From NCBI GenBank assembly GCA_037139195.1, contig JBAXGW010000007.1, positions 1-64,000 on the forward strand: a DNA stretch of 64,000 nt, in the 5' to 3' direction. The position numbers and the translations under genes are program-made. Shown here piece by piece: positions 48,202 to 57,506 of the stretch. The notes below the pieces were generated by a model. The model worked only from the letters and a program-made list of their open reading frames with translations. It was not told the DNA's origin and did not search any database. Each line of letters starts with the position of its first letter. The first letter of the stretch is position 1. The stretch is from JBAXGW01 sp037139195 (GTDB lineage Bacteria > Bacteroidota > Bacteroidia > Bacteroidales > JAHJDW01).

Positions 48202-48951
48202 CTACAAATGATTAATCATGTCAATTATTGAATCTCGCTTCCTTCTTGACACAGGAATAACAGTTCCATCTGTTAGCTCCATACTTCCTCCATCAACTCT
48301 GAGATAAGCTTTTACATATTTCATATTTACCAGATGGGATTTATGAGGACGAATAAAATTAAAGTCTGCCAACAGTTCTTCATAGTCTTTTAAAGTATGG
48401 GAAACCATTATTATCATTCCATCTGATAAGAAAAACTTTGTGTAATAATCTTCCGATTCGCAACGTATAATATTAACAACATCAATAACATGCATTCCTT
48501 TTGATGTTGATAATACAATTTTTTTTGATTCCGAATTCTTCATATTATTAAGTAACACATTAATTCCTGCAGAACTTTCGGCTTTATTAGCAGGATTTTT
48601 CTTTTCAATTTTTTCAATTGCATTAATTAAATCATCAGGATCAATTGGTTTAAGCAAATAATCTATTGCACTGTATTTAAAGGCTTTTATTGCATATTGA
48701 TCATAGGCAGTTGTGAAAACTACTTCAAAAGAAATGTTTCCAAGCGCTTCTAACAGTTTAAAGCCACTTCCATCAGGCATTTGAATATCAAGAAAAACAA
48801 CGTCGGGAGTAATTTCTTTTAATAATGAAAGTGCGCTATTAAAACCATCTGCTTCGGCTATAACTTCTGTGTTTTTACAATATCTTGACAACAACCCTTT
48901 TAGGGTGTCGCGAGAAGCATTTTCATCGTCTATAATTATTGCTCTAATCAT
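48202..48951 (-). CDS. LytTR-family response regulator
   Basis: 249 residues from the ATG at 48951; a start at 48978 is possible but less typical. The receiver domain has the acidic pair IIIDDE, the phospho-acceptor Asp 55 (VVFLDIQMPDG), Thr/Ser TTAYD and Lys in LLKPID. The C-terminal LytTR DNA-binding domain shows FIRPHKSHLVNMKYVKAYL and VPVSRRKRDSI. It is paired with the sensor kinase encoded just upstream (37 bases beyond its stop) and probably binds the direct repeat at 48154-48185. Confidence 0.93.
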   Translation of the reverse strand: MIRAIIIDDENASRDTLKGLLSRYCKNTEVIAEADGFNSALSLLKEITPDVVFLDIQMPDGSGFKLLEALGNISFEVVFTTAYDQYAIKAFKYSAIDYLLKPIDPDDLINAIEKIEKKNPANKAESSAGINVLLNNMKNSESKKIVLSTSKGMHVIDVVNIIRCESEDYYTKFFLSDGMIIMVSHTLKDYEELLADFNFIRPHKSHLVNMKYVKAYLRVDGGSMELTDGTVIPVSRRKRDSIIDMINHL

Positions 48952-49015
48952 AAAGTATTTATCTATATTTAAATTCAAATATCCTTATTAAATTCCACTT
49001 TACAAAAAAATATTT

Positions 49016-52000
49016 TTAATAATCCAGTATAGGAATAATAATTTCTACTTTTGTTCCTGTGGGCTTGTTCTCTTCATTAAATAAATCAATTACATTAACC
49101 GAAACGTGAGTGTTGTTCTGTTTGTTCAATATTTCCAAACGTTCTTTGGTAATTATCATTCCTTTTGATTTATGTTTAATTCCCGACTGATTCTTCATTT
49201 CCATTGCCTTTGCTCTACCTACGCCATTATCCTGGATTATGCATAAAACAGAAGATTCATCAAATAGTTTTACTTTAACAGTAACAAGACCTCTTGTTTG
49301 CAAATGCATAATTCCATGCATAATTGCATTTTCTACATAAGGCTGAATTATCATTGGCGGAATCGACATAAACTCTGAGTCTATTTCAGAATCAACTTCA
49401 ATTTTATAATCAAACTTATAGTTAAAACGGAGCTGTTCTATTTCTATATAGTGCGACAGAGATTTCAACTCATCTTTAATAGCAATAAAAGCTTCGCGAG
49501 AATGAGCTAATATCATCCGCATTAACTGTGCAAATTTTGATAAATACCTAATTGCTTTATCTGTATCGTTATTAATTACAAAACTTTGAATAGAATTTAA
49601 TGAATTAAAAATAAAATGAGGATTCATTTGCAAACGTAGCGCTTGTTGCTCTAAATTAAACAACTGACGTTCAATTTCTAAAATCTTTTTTTCAACTTCA
49701 TGTTTTTTTCTAATTTGCTTTATTCTATTAAAAACAATTAACCAAATAGAAATTATAATCATCAATACTAAGCAAACTCGAAAAACTATAGTTTGAAACC
49801 AAGCGGGTTTAATGATTATAATTATTGATATCCCCTTATCGTTCCATTTTCCGTCGCTATTAGACGCTTTTATTCTTAATTTGTATGTGCCAGGAGCTAA
49901 ATCTGTGTATTCAGCAGTTCGTTTTTCAGCATTAGTGTATACCCATTCTCGAACCAGAGGAGACAATTTATAGGCGTATTTGTTTTTTGATGGGTTGATA
50001 AAATCCAAAGCAGAAAATTCGAACGTTAAAAAGTTTTGATCATAAGATAGTTCAATAGTATCCTTATCAAAAAATTCACGTTTTTGCTCCTGATTAAAAA
50101 TTTTAAAAGAAGTAATTACAACATTGGGCGTATTTGCATTTTCCTTTAACGACTTGGGATTAAACAGGTTGAATCCATTCATACCTCCAAATGCTAAATC
50201 TCCATCCTTCATTTTAAAAGCCGCGCCCATATTAAATTCCGATCCTTGAACACCGTCTTTTACATCGTAATTAATAAATTTTTCGGTATTTGGGTCAAAT
50301 TCACTTAATCCATAGTTTGTGGTTAACCAAAGCATTCCTTTGTCATCTTCAACAACATCATACACAGTATTATTAGGCAAGCCTTCATTTATTGTATAAT
50401 ACTTGAATGTGTTTGTTTCTGGAAAATATCTATTAAGTCCTCCTCCTATCGTTCCAATCCAAATTCTATTTTTAGAATCTTCGAATGTCGTAAAAATTCT
50501 GTTATTACTTAAGCCATGTCTGTTTTTTGAATAATGTTTGTAAACAACATTCTTTTTTGTTTTCAAATTATACTTATTAAGCCCATCAATGGTTCCAATC
50601 CAAATATACCCTTTTGAATCCTCAAACAAGCTATATATCAATGCGTTTGAAATTGCATTTGGATTTTTAGAATTTGGCATCATCCGAGTAAAATCATCGG
50701 TGTAAGGATTATATATATTTAGACCATTTTGAGTGCCAATTAATATTGTGCCATTTTTTGTTTTAATTATTGGCCAAATACTATTACTACTGATTGATCG
50801 AGGATTGGATGGATTATGAGAATAGTGTTTATATTTACCTGTCTTTAAATTTAAAACAGATAATCCTTTATCAAGCGTACCTATCCAAGCTTTATCTTGC
50901 CCTTCAAAATAAAACTCTCTAACTTTATTGCTTGTTAAGCTATTGGTATTATTTGGGTTGTTTTTAATAAAAGAAAAGCTTTTGTTTTTTTTGTTAAAAA
51001 CATCAATTCCTTCATTTGTTCCAATCCATAAATTGCCATTTGGGTCTTCACCAAAAGCCCATACTAAGTTTGAATTTAAAGTGTTATCCTGCCCTGGAAT
51101 TTGGTAATAATGGGTTAACTGTTTTCTGTTTCTAACTAATTTGCTTAGCCCTTTCCAAGCCGTTCCAATCCAAATTGTACCAGTGTTATCCTCAAAAATA
51201 CAGCTAATAGCATCGTTACTAATACTTTGAGGGTTATTTGGCTCATAATTATATGAAGAAAACTTTTTTTCATTAATAGAATATGTATTAATCCCTGATG
51301 CTTTAGTACCAATCCAAATAACATTTTCATTATCAGCATAAACAGTTGCAATTTGATTATCGGAAATTGAATTGCTCTCGTTAGTAGATTTTTGGAAATT
51401 TTCTATAATATTATCTTTGATTGATAATTTAGATAAGCCATTATCTGTAGCAATCCACAAGCCTCCATATTTATCGCAAGCTAAATCATTAATTGTATTA
51501 TCGATAAGACCATTATTTTTATTTAAATGAATAAATTGATTTTTATCTATTAAAAAATGATCTAATCCATTAGCTGTACCAATCCATAAATTTCCAAAAC
51601 CATCAACTTGCAAAGTGTTAATTTTATTATTACACAGCGAAGACGAATTTTTGGGATTGTGCTTGTAATTAATGAAAACGCCTTGTTTAACATTATATTG
51701 AGAAAGCCCACTACTTGTTCCAATCCATAAATTGCCATAGTTATCTTTTGCAATATCGAATATAGTATCAGCAGCAATAGAGTTTGCCGATTTATTTTTG
51801 CTAAAAGAAATAAAAGTGTTTGTTTTTCGATTGTATTTATTTAAGCCTTTTTCGGTACCAACCCAAATATAGCCATCGTTGTCTTCAATAATTGCATTAA
51901 CGGTGCTATTAGAAATTTCTCTTTCATCATCCAGAATACCTTCGCTCCAAAAAGTAAATTTATATCCATCGTATTTATTCAGTCCGTCCCAAGTTCCAAG

Positions 52001-52174
52001 CCATATAAAACCCTTGCTATCTTGAAAAATACATTTTACAGAATTCTGTGATAACCCTCTTTCAACTTTTGATATTTCAGAAGCAATACGGTCAAATTGA
52101 AAATCCTTTTGCTGAGCAAAACTAATGTTTACAATAATACAACAGAAAAAAATATTGAATAGTATAAATTTCAT
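49016..52174 (-). CDS. Two-component propeller sensor with LytS-type histidine kinase
   Basis: 1052 residues. A signal peptide (FNIFFCCIIVNISFA) leads to about 14 Reg_prop repeats (each near GxIWIGTxxGLNKYN), forming two seven-bladed periplasmic propellers (about 25-690). A Y_Y_Y domain follows (LSPLVREWVYTNAEKRTAEYTDLAPGTYKLRI), then one membrane helix (about 800-820), and a LytS-type kinase. The kinase has the phospho-acceptor His in QMNPHFIFNSLNS (H853), the N box PYVENAIMHG, and a G box in DNGVGRAKA. It lacks the AraC regulator fused in hybrid two-component systems; the separate LytTR regulator follows. The ligand is likely a sugar or surface signal but is unknown. Confidence 0.93.
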   Translation of the reverse strand: MKFILFNIFFCCIIVNISFAQQKDFQFDRIASEISKVERGLSQNSVKCIFQDSKGFIWLGTWDGLNKYDGYKFTFWSEGILDDEREISNSTVNAIIEDNDGYIWVGTEKGLNKYNRKTNTFISFSKNKSANSIAADTIFDIAKDNYGNLWIGTSSGLSQYNVKQGVFINYKHNPKNSSSLCNNKINTLQVDGFGNLWIGTANGLDHFLIDKNQFIHLNKNNGLIDNTINDLACDKYGGLWIATDNGLSKLSIKDNIIENFQKSTNESNSISDNQIATVYADNENVIWIGTKASGINTYSINEKKFSSYNYEPNNPQSISNDAISCIFEDNTGTIWIGTAWKGLSKLVRNRKQLTHYYQIPGQDNTLNSNLVWAFGEDPNGNLWIGTNEGIDVFNKKNKSFSFIKNNPNNTNSLTSNKVREFYFEGQDKAWIGTLDKGLSVLNLKTGKYKHYSHNPSNPRSISSNSIWPIIKTKNGTILIGTQNGLNIYNPYTDDFTRMMPNSKNPNAISNALIYSLFEDSKGYIWIGTIDGLNKYNLKTKKNVVYKHYSKNRHGLSNNRIFTTFEDSKNRIWIGTIGGGLNRYFPETNTFKYYTINEGLPNNTVYDVVEDDKGMLWLTTNYGLSEFDPNTEKFINYDVKDGVQGSEFNMGAAFKMKDGDLAFGGMNGFNLFNPKSLKENANTPNVVITSFKIFNQEQKREFFDKDTIELSYDQNFLTFEFSALDFINPSKNKYAYKLSPLVREWVYTNAEKRTAEYTDLAPGTYKLRIKASNSDGKWNDKGISIIIIIKPAWFQTIVFRVCLVLMIIISIWLIVFNRIKQIRKKHEVEKKILEIERQLFNLEQQALRLQMNPHFIFNSLNSIQSFVINNDTDKAIRYLSKFAQLMRMILAHSREAFIAIKDELKSLSHYIEIEQLRFNYKFDYKIEVDSEIDSEFMSIPPMIIQPYVENAIMHGIMHLQTRGLVTVKVKLFDESSVLCIIQDNGVGRAKAMEMKNQSGIKHKSKGMIITKERLEILNKQNNTHVSVNVIDLFNEENKPTGTKVEIIIPILDY

Positions 52175-52498
52175 CTATTTGCCTGAATTTGAGCGCTTCT
52201 TTTTTAAACCAGATTGAAGCCAACGTTTAAGGAAAAATTCTCGTTTATTGTCATTTGTTCTATCTGCAGTGCCATAACCTCTTTTCATCATTTTTCGAGT
52301 ATTTTTCGACTGCATTTTCATGTGTTTTTTTATAGCTTGCCTATATATTTTTAATTCTTCTTTCTCTTTTTGTCTTTGTTTTTTCTCAAGCACCTTCATT
52401 TGTTTATCAGCAGGGTCTTGCTTTTTAAAAATAAAGCATGACGTTTGAGTAAAAAAAATTGATATTGAAATAAATAGTATATAAATATATTTTTTCAT
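52175..52498 (-). CDS. Small, very basic lipoprotein translationally linked to the sensor kinase
   Basis: 107 residues from the ATG at 52498; an upstream ATG (52513) precedes the signal and is unlikely. The signal ends in FTQTSC (lipobox, Cys 21 or so), and the rest is highly charged with many Lys/Arg (KQMKVLEKKQRQKEKEELK, KKHMKMQSKNTRKMMKRGYG, LKKKRSNSGK). It resembles short conserved Bacteroidota lipoproteins with no assigned role. Its stop codon directly abuts the start of the propeller kinase gene, and a promoter lies ahead, so it is the first gene of the kinase-regulator operon and might be an accessory sensor part. Confidence 0.7.
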   Translation of the reverse strand: MKKYIYILFISISIFFTQTSCFIFKKQDPADKQMKVLEKKQRQKEKEELKIYRQAIKKHMKMQSKNTRKMMKRGYGTADRTNDNKREFFLKRWLQSGLKKKRSNSGK

Positions 52499-52524
52499 TC
52501 TAAAAAAAATCAAAATTGATTATA

Positions 52525-52555
52525 TAAAAGTAGAACTATTTTACAAAATAACAAA
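52525..52555 (-). promoter_or_regulatory. Promoter of the lipoprotein-kinase-regulator operon
   Basis: On the minus strand, TTTG (52555-52552), a 19-bp spacer, then TACTTTTA (52532-52525), one base off TAnnTTTG. It lies 26 bases ahead of the start at 52498. Confidence 0.5.
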
Positions 52556-52606
52556 TAAAAAAAGGTTTTAATAAATATAATCCTTATCTATTTCATAAAT
52601 TTTAGA

Positions 52607-52614
52607 TAACTTTG
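52607..52614 (+). promoter_or_regulatory. -7 element (TAACTTTG) upstream of the YwqK-type gene
   Basis: A full match to TAnnTTTG, 56 bases ahead of the ATG at 52671. The -33 position holds TTAT instead of TTTG, so support is partial. Confidence 0.4.
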
Positions 52615-52670
52615 GGTTCTGTATTGCAACGAAAAAAAATAAAAATTCGACCTTCAATAAACAATAATAT

Positions 52671-54242
52671 ATGAAAAAAGCTATATTCTCATTAATTTGC
52701 GTAATGTTCCTTCAGGCGTTAATAGCACAAACCCAAAAAAGAACTGAGTTTTGGGAGAATAATAGAATAAAAAGCGAAGGGTTAATAAAAAATGGCAAAG
52801 AAGATAGCACTTGGACTTACTATTATAATACTAGTAAAATAATGCTCGAAGGCAATTATTCAGATGGAATAAAAATTGGCAAATGGAAGAAATGGTATGA
52901 AAACGGCAAACAATGGTTTGAAGGAAATTATGACAATAATGGTAAGGAAAAGGACGTTTGGATTTTCTTTTCAGAAGCTGGGAATAAAATTCAGGAACGC
53001 AATTATAGCAATGGACTAACAATTACTTTTTTTGAAAATGGAACCAAAATGTCGGAAGGATTTTTGGTAAATAATGAAAAATCGGGTAAGTGGACTAGTT
53101 GGTATTTGAATGGAAAGAAAGAATCGGAAGGAAGTTTTAAAAATGGACAGATGATCGGCAAATGGCTTTGGTGGCATGATAACGGCAAATTATCGAAAGA
53201 AATTGACATGGAAAATGGCAAAAGTATTAGCTGGTACTCCAATGAGCAAAAAGAATTTGAAGTTAGTATTGTAAACGGGTTAAAAGAAGGTAAGCTACAA
53301 TCGTGGAAACAAAATGGGTCATTAAAAAAAGAATACACCTATCACTTAGGCAGACTAAACGGCACAGCTTATGAATGGTTTGGCAAAGATTCACTTTCAT
53401 TTAAAGGTTCATATTTAAACGACTCGCTTAACGGATATTGTATTTGGTGGTACCCCAATGGCAGCAAAGACATGGAAGGCAATAATATAATTGGCAAACA
53501 AGACAGTACTTGGACCTTCTACTACTTAAATAAAAAACCAAGAAGTTCAGGCAATTTCAAGCTTGGTTTAAAAACAGGAAACTGGACATATTGGTATGAA
53601 ACTGGCGAAAAATGGATGTATGGAAAATATGAAAATGATTTAAAAGAAAATATTTGGACAACCTGGTACGAATCAGGACAAAAGCATCATGAGGGTTCTT
53701 TCGAAAAAGGCTTAGAAACTGGCAAATGGACGACTTGGTATGAAGATGGGAAAATTAGAGATGAAGGTTTTTTTAAAGAAGGGAAAATGAATGGGCTTTG
53801 GATTGGCTACTATCCTCAAGGTGTAAAAAAATACGAAGCTGAATATAAAATGAATATTCGAAATGGCAAATCATTAAATTGGTTTGAAAATAGTTCAAAA
53901 GAAAGCGAAGCCTACTATTCTGAAGGAGAACTAAATGGGAAATGGATGAAATGGGATATGCAAGGCAGACCATTTGAAGAAGGAGCTTATATTAAAAATA
54001 AAAAAGAGGGAGAATGGAAATTTTGGGATAAATACGGATTGCTGATTAACATACAAACGTACAAAAACGGTGTATTAAATGGCGTATTTATTCAATACGA
54101 CCCCAAAGGGAAAAAAGCTTTAGAAGGCACTTATAAAATGGCATTGAAAGAAGGCAAATGGTATACTTATGATGCCAACGAACAAATAGTAAGATGGAGC
54201 CAATACAAAAATGGCAAAATAGTAAAGCAATCTCAGAAATAA
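52671..54242 (+). CDS. YwqK/MORN-repeat secreted protein
   Basis: 523 residues. A signal peptide (FSLICVMFLQALIA, then QTQKR) is followed by about 20 MORN-like repeats of roughly 22 residues. Each has the pattern GkWtxWyenGkkxxeGxfknG (for example GKWKKWYENGKQWFEGNY, GKWTTWYEDGKIRDEGFF). The repeats fill the protein to its end, forming a long beta-meander sheet. Related proteins are often labelled toxin-antitoxin YwqK family antitoxin, but a solitary exported version like this has no toxin next to it and may be a surface or periplasmic scaffold. It converges on recO with an 8-base gap. Confidence 0.85.
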   Translation: MKKAIFSLICVMFLQALIAQTQKRTEFWENNRIKSEGLIKNGKEDSTWTYYYNTSKIMLEGNYSDGIKIGKWKKWYENGKQWFEGNYDNNGKEKDVWIFFSEAGNKIQERNYSNGLTITFFENGTKMSEGFLVNNEKSGKWTSWYLNGKKESEGSFKNGQMIGKWLWWHDNGKLSKEIDMENGKSISWYSNEQKEFEVSIVNGLKEGKLQSWKQNGSLKKEYTYHLGRLNGTAYEWFGKDSLSFKGSYLNDSLNGYCIWWYPNGSKDMEGNNIIGKQDSTWTFYYLNKKPRSSGNFKLGLKTGNWTYWYETGEKWMYGKYENDLKENIWTTWYESGQKHHEGSFEKGLETGKWTTWYEDGKIRDEGFFKEGKMNGLWIGYYPQGVKKYEAEYKMNIRNGKSLNWFENSSKESEAYYSEGELNGKWMKWDMQGRPFEEGAYIKNKKEGEWKFWDKYGLLINIQTYKNGVLNGVFIQYDPKGKKALEGTYKMALKEGKWYTYDANEQIVRWSQYKNGKIVKQSQK

Positions 54243-54250
54243 CCTATTTG

Positions 54251-54964
54251 TTACTCAAAAATCTCTTTATAAATATCAAGAGAATGTAAGTCTTTGCATG
54301 AATGCAAGTGTATTCCATAAAAATATACAATGCGTTCGAGTATTTGCATTCTTTCTATCCTACTAAAATGAATTAATTTCATCTCAGTTTCTTCAAAAAG
54401 ATGATAAAATAGTACGCTTTGATCTTTATCAAACATATTACTTGTTTTGTTTGATTGATATAACCCATCAATGGGATTAAAAAAGGGAGTGATTTGTGTG
54501 TGATTTAATTTTGGATAAAACCCTAAAAATCTTGATAATCTAGACAAAAAGAAAATATGGAAAATAGGTATTAGCTCATCATTTGAATCAAAAGTGGTTA
54601 GTGAATTATAAATATATTCAAATAGCTCATTGTTTTTTTCCTGTTCTCTAATGCTTTTGTATATCATTTCAGATAAAAACATTACTACACAAGATTTTCT
54701 AATATCAGAATGCAAGGTATTATATGGAAATGATATTTTAATCTCTTTTAAGTGATGCAGATTTGAGTTTTCTTTATGATAAACAACCATATCAACAATA
54801 GTGAGTGGTTGAAAAATTGCAGCTTTTGTTTTTGATTTTGATTTTCTAACACCATTAACAATATACGACTGCAAACCTAATTGTTGAGTAAAAATTCTAA
54901 CAATAATACTAGATTCTGAATAATTTATTTTATTAATTATTATTCCTTTGGTTGATAATATCAT
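54251..54964 (-). CDS. recO: DNA repair protein RecO
   Basis: 237 residues. The N-terminal OB-fold (STKGIIINKINYSESSIIVRIFTQQLGLQSYIVNGVRKSKSK) and the helical C-terminal domain are typical of the Bacteroidota form, which lacks the four-Cys zinc site of other RecO proteins: only scattered Cys are seen. It loads RecA with RecR during gap repair. It follows porZ by two bases, an arrangement I recall from other Bacteroidales genomes. Confidence 0.92.
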   Translation of the reverse strand: MILSTKGIIINKINYSESSIIVRIFTQQLGLQSYIVNGVRKSKSKTKAAIFQPLTIVDMVVYHKENSNLHHLKEIKISFPYNTLHSDIRKSCVVMFLSEMIYKSIREQEKNNELFEYIYNSLTTFDSNDELIPIFHIFFLSRLSRFLGFYPKLNHTQITPFFNPIDGLYQSNKTSNMFDKDQSVLFYHLFEETEMKLIHFSRIERMQILERIVYFYGIHLHSCKDLHSLDIYKEIFE

Positions 54965-54966
54965 AT

Positions 54967-57294
54967 TTAGTTTGCAACTAAAATTTTGGCAACATAAGTT
55001 TGCTTTCCTTTTTCATCAGAACAAAAAACCATATAAACACCAGTTGAAACACGTTCGCCTTTCATGTTATTTCCATCCCAAACAGCTTGTCCTCCTGTGG
55101 CTGTAGCTTCATAAACTATTGCGCCAGAAATATCGGTAATTTTAACATTAGCATCTCTAACCATTCCTTTAATTGCAATAGGGCCAAAATAGTTCTCTTT
55201 TACAGGATTTGGAAAAACGCTAACATTAGTAAATTCGGGTTTCCCGAAAGTAGCTGTTCCCATATAAGAAACAATACCTCTATCAGTCCCAATAAAAACT
55301 TCTCCATTTTCATTATTAATTACAATGCTATTCACATTGTTTGATAATAATGGACTATTTTCTTTAGTAAAATGAGCAATTTCTTTTGTGCCATCTGGAG
55401 ACATTAAAAAGACTCCAGCATTTTGAGTACCAAACCATTTCCTATTTGCCCCATCAACAGCAATAGCATTTACAATTTCAAATTCTAGTAAATATTGATA
55501 ATAGCCATCTTGTTCAACTAAAATTTGCTGAGAATCAAAATTTTCTCCAGTGAAAATGTTTTCAGGGTTATTAAAAACCGTTACCCCTTTATCTGTGCCA
55601 ATCCACATCTTTTTATCTAAGTCTTGTGCCATTGAAAAAATAAACCCAGATGGCAACTTTCCCTGACCTGCACTGGTATTTAATTTTACAACCTTATCAT
55701 CACTATTATTATCAATTGTTCCGTTATCAGAAAATACTACAATACCGTTCCCACGTGGCAATATCAACCACTTGTAATCTGAAGAGTCAATCAACAATTT
55801 GCCTGTTTGTAGCTTGTTTGTATAAGCACTTAAATCAAAAGAAGTCCATGTTCCATCTGTCTTTTTAACTGAAAGAGCGTTTTTTACACTTGAATTGGCA
55901 AGCCATAAATTTCTTTCTTTATCGAATGCTCCACTGCTTACTCCCAGCCAATAAATATTACTTGTATTTTGAAAATTTTGCAAGGAGCTATTGTTTTCTT
56001 TGTATATATCGACAAGTTGATCATCGTTAATTTCGACTAAACCCCTACCCCAAGAACAAGCAAAAACATGGTTATAAGTGTTTGGAGTTAACACAACATC
56101 AATAATATCAAAAACAGTGTCGAAGGCTGAAATTCTTTTTCCATCATAATTTTGCCATCCCCAAATATCCCATCTATATATTCCTCTTCGACTATATATA
56201 TTATCCCACGAATCGGTCTTACCACCTGCTGCAACCCATAAATTGCCGTTTTGAAATGTCATATTGCAAACATCAGTAGTAGGAGGTCCATTGGGGGTAT
56301 ACAACTCATTGAACCACGGGTTTTCAAAATTTCTTACCAATCCTTTTTCTCGGTCTGATATCCAAACATCATTATTAGCATCCATACTAGCATGACTTGT
56401 TTGTGGGTTTGAAGAGAAAGAATAAATTCTGCGTTCTAACTTTGTATTACTATCCAAAACATCAATAAAAGAAGTAGCTACAATAATCAAATAATCTCTA
56501 TTTACTTCAATGTTTGTTCTTCTTATTGTCCAAATAGTATCAAATAAAATCCATTTGATCCCATCAAACATATACATTGAATCAGAGTTTGTTCCAGTTT
56601 CATCATCATTAATAAATAGCTTATCTTTAAAGTAAGCAATTGTGTTGATATTATGGTTAGAATAAGGCAAATAATCTATTTTGTACCACGACTCATAATT
56701 TGCCAAGTTTGGGTTATTGATATTTGCGATATAAACACCTTTAGAAGTAGCAGCATAAATACTATCATTATTTTTAAAAGAAATATCATTTATTTCAACA
56801 AAATTTGCATTTTGCCCAATATAACATGTTTCCTTAATTTCTCTTTTGGTTAAATCCAAAATTACTAAGCCAAAGCTGCATGATAAATATGCGTATTCAC
56901 CTCTAAAATCAATATTATTAATTGTTTTAATACCAGAAATATTTGCTCGTTTAATATCAGAAATATTTATTACTTTTCCATTCTCAATTATATCAATATT
57001 TGCATTGTCGTAAGCAATTAAAAGAATCTCCAAATCATGATTATATCTAATTTTTGTTATTCCAATATCAGATAATCCATTTGTTTTATCTATTGTTTTA
57101 GTAGAATTATCGGAGCGATCAAGAATATACACACTTAATTTGTTTGCACAATATATTTTATCTCCTGCTTCTGCAACTGAAATAGCTGTGCTATATGGTG
57201 AATGAATTTTCCATTGTCCTATTGCAAGATTTTGCCCATAACCCAACATATACTGCAATATAAACAGAATTACAATTGTTTTCTTTTTAAACAT
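54967..57294 (-). CDS. porZ: T9SS component PorZ
   Basis: 775 residues, nearly the length of Porphyromonas gingivalis PorZ (776). A signal peptide (VILFILQYMLGYG, then QNLAIGQWKIHSPY) is followed by two propeller domains with PorZ-type starts (YSTAISVAEAGDKIYCANKLSVYILD). Later Reg_prop-like blades appear (KMWIGTDKGVTVF, KWFGTQNAGVFLM). The C-terminus is a sorting domain (VFPNPVKENYFGPIAIKG, TDISGAIVYEATA, STGVYMVFCSDEKG). PorZ is surface-exposed, binds A-LPS and works with the attachment complex that joins cargo to lipopolysaccharide. It shares a unit with recO. Confidence 0.9.
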   Translation of the reverse strand: MFKKKTIVILFILQYMLGYGQNLAIGQWKIHSPYSTAISVAEAGDKIYCANKLSVYILDRSDNSTKTIDKTNGLSDIGITKIRYNHDLEILLIAYDNANIDIIENGKVINISDIKRANISGIKTINNIDFRGEYAYLSCSFGLVILDLTKREIKETCYIGQNANFVEINDISFKNNDSIYAATSKGVYIANINNPNLANYESWYKIDYLPYSNHNINTIAYFKDKLFINDDETGTNSDSMYMFDGIKWILFDTIWTIRRTNIEVNRDYLIIVATSFIDVLDSNTKLERRIYSFSSNPQTSHASMDANNDVWISDREKGLVRNFENPWFNELYTPNGPPTTDVCNMTFQNGNLWVAAGGKTDSWDNIYSRRGIYRWDIWGWQNYDGKRISAFDTVFDIIDVVLTPNTYNHVFACSWGRGLVEINDDQLVDIYKENNSSLQNFQNTSNIYWLGVSSGAFDKERNLWLANSSVKNALSVKKTDGTWTSFDLSAYTNKLQTGKLLIDSSDYKWLILPRGNGIVVFSDNGTIDNNSDDKVVKLNTSAGQGKLPSGFIFSMAQDLDKKMWIGTDKGVTVFNNPENIFTGENFDSQQILVEQDGYYQYLLEFEIVNAIAVDGANRKWFGTQNAGVFLMSPDGTKEIAHFTKENSPLLSNNVNSIVINNENGEVFIGTDRGIVSYMGTATFGKPEFTNVSVFPNPVKENYFGPIAIKGMVRDANVKITDISGAIVYEATATGGQAVWDGNNMKGERVSTGVYMVFCSDEKGKQTYVAKILVAN

Positions 57295-57324
57295 AATTAT
57301 TCCTTATTACTAGCTTAATATTTG

Positions 57325-57332
57325 CAAAACTA
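57325..57332 (-). promoter_or_regulatory. -7 element (TAGTTTTG) upstream of porZ
   Basis: On the minus strand TAGTTTTG fits TAnnTTTG, 30 bases ahead of the porZ start. No -33 TTTG is seen at the right distance. Confidence 0.35.
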
Positions 57333-57429
57333 AAATTATGATTTTTTATTGTGTTTTTAATCATTTTTTAGAAACAAATATCAAGGATTACTACATTAAC
57401 AATAATTTTCAAAATTATATTTGTTTTTT

Positions 57430-57461
57430 TTTGGAAATAATTTATTTGTTTAATAACTTTG
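57430..57461 (+). promoter_or_regulatory. Promoter of the suf operon
   Basis: TTTG (57430-57433), a 20-bp spacer, TAACTTTG (57454-57461): both boxes are perfect matches to the Bacteroidota pattern. The sufB ATG is 45 bases further on. The leader shows no IscR- or Fur-like palindrome that I can recognise. Confidence 0.7.
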
Positions 57462-57506
57462 TTTGTAATTAATCTAAATAAGAATTAAGGCGAAAATATA
57501 CTTGCC

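Noticed and set aside
52671..54242. Toxin-antitoxin antitoxin of the YwqK type.
   Set aside because: It has a signal peptide, no neighbouring toxin gene, and about 20 MORN-like repeats; the antitoxin label is a database naming habit.
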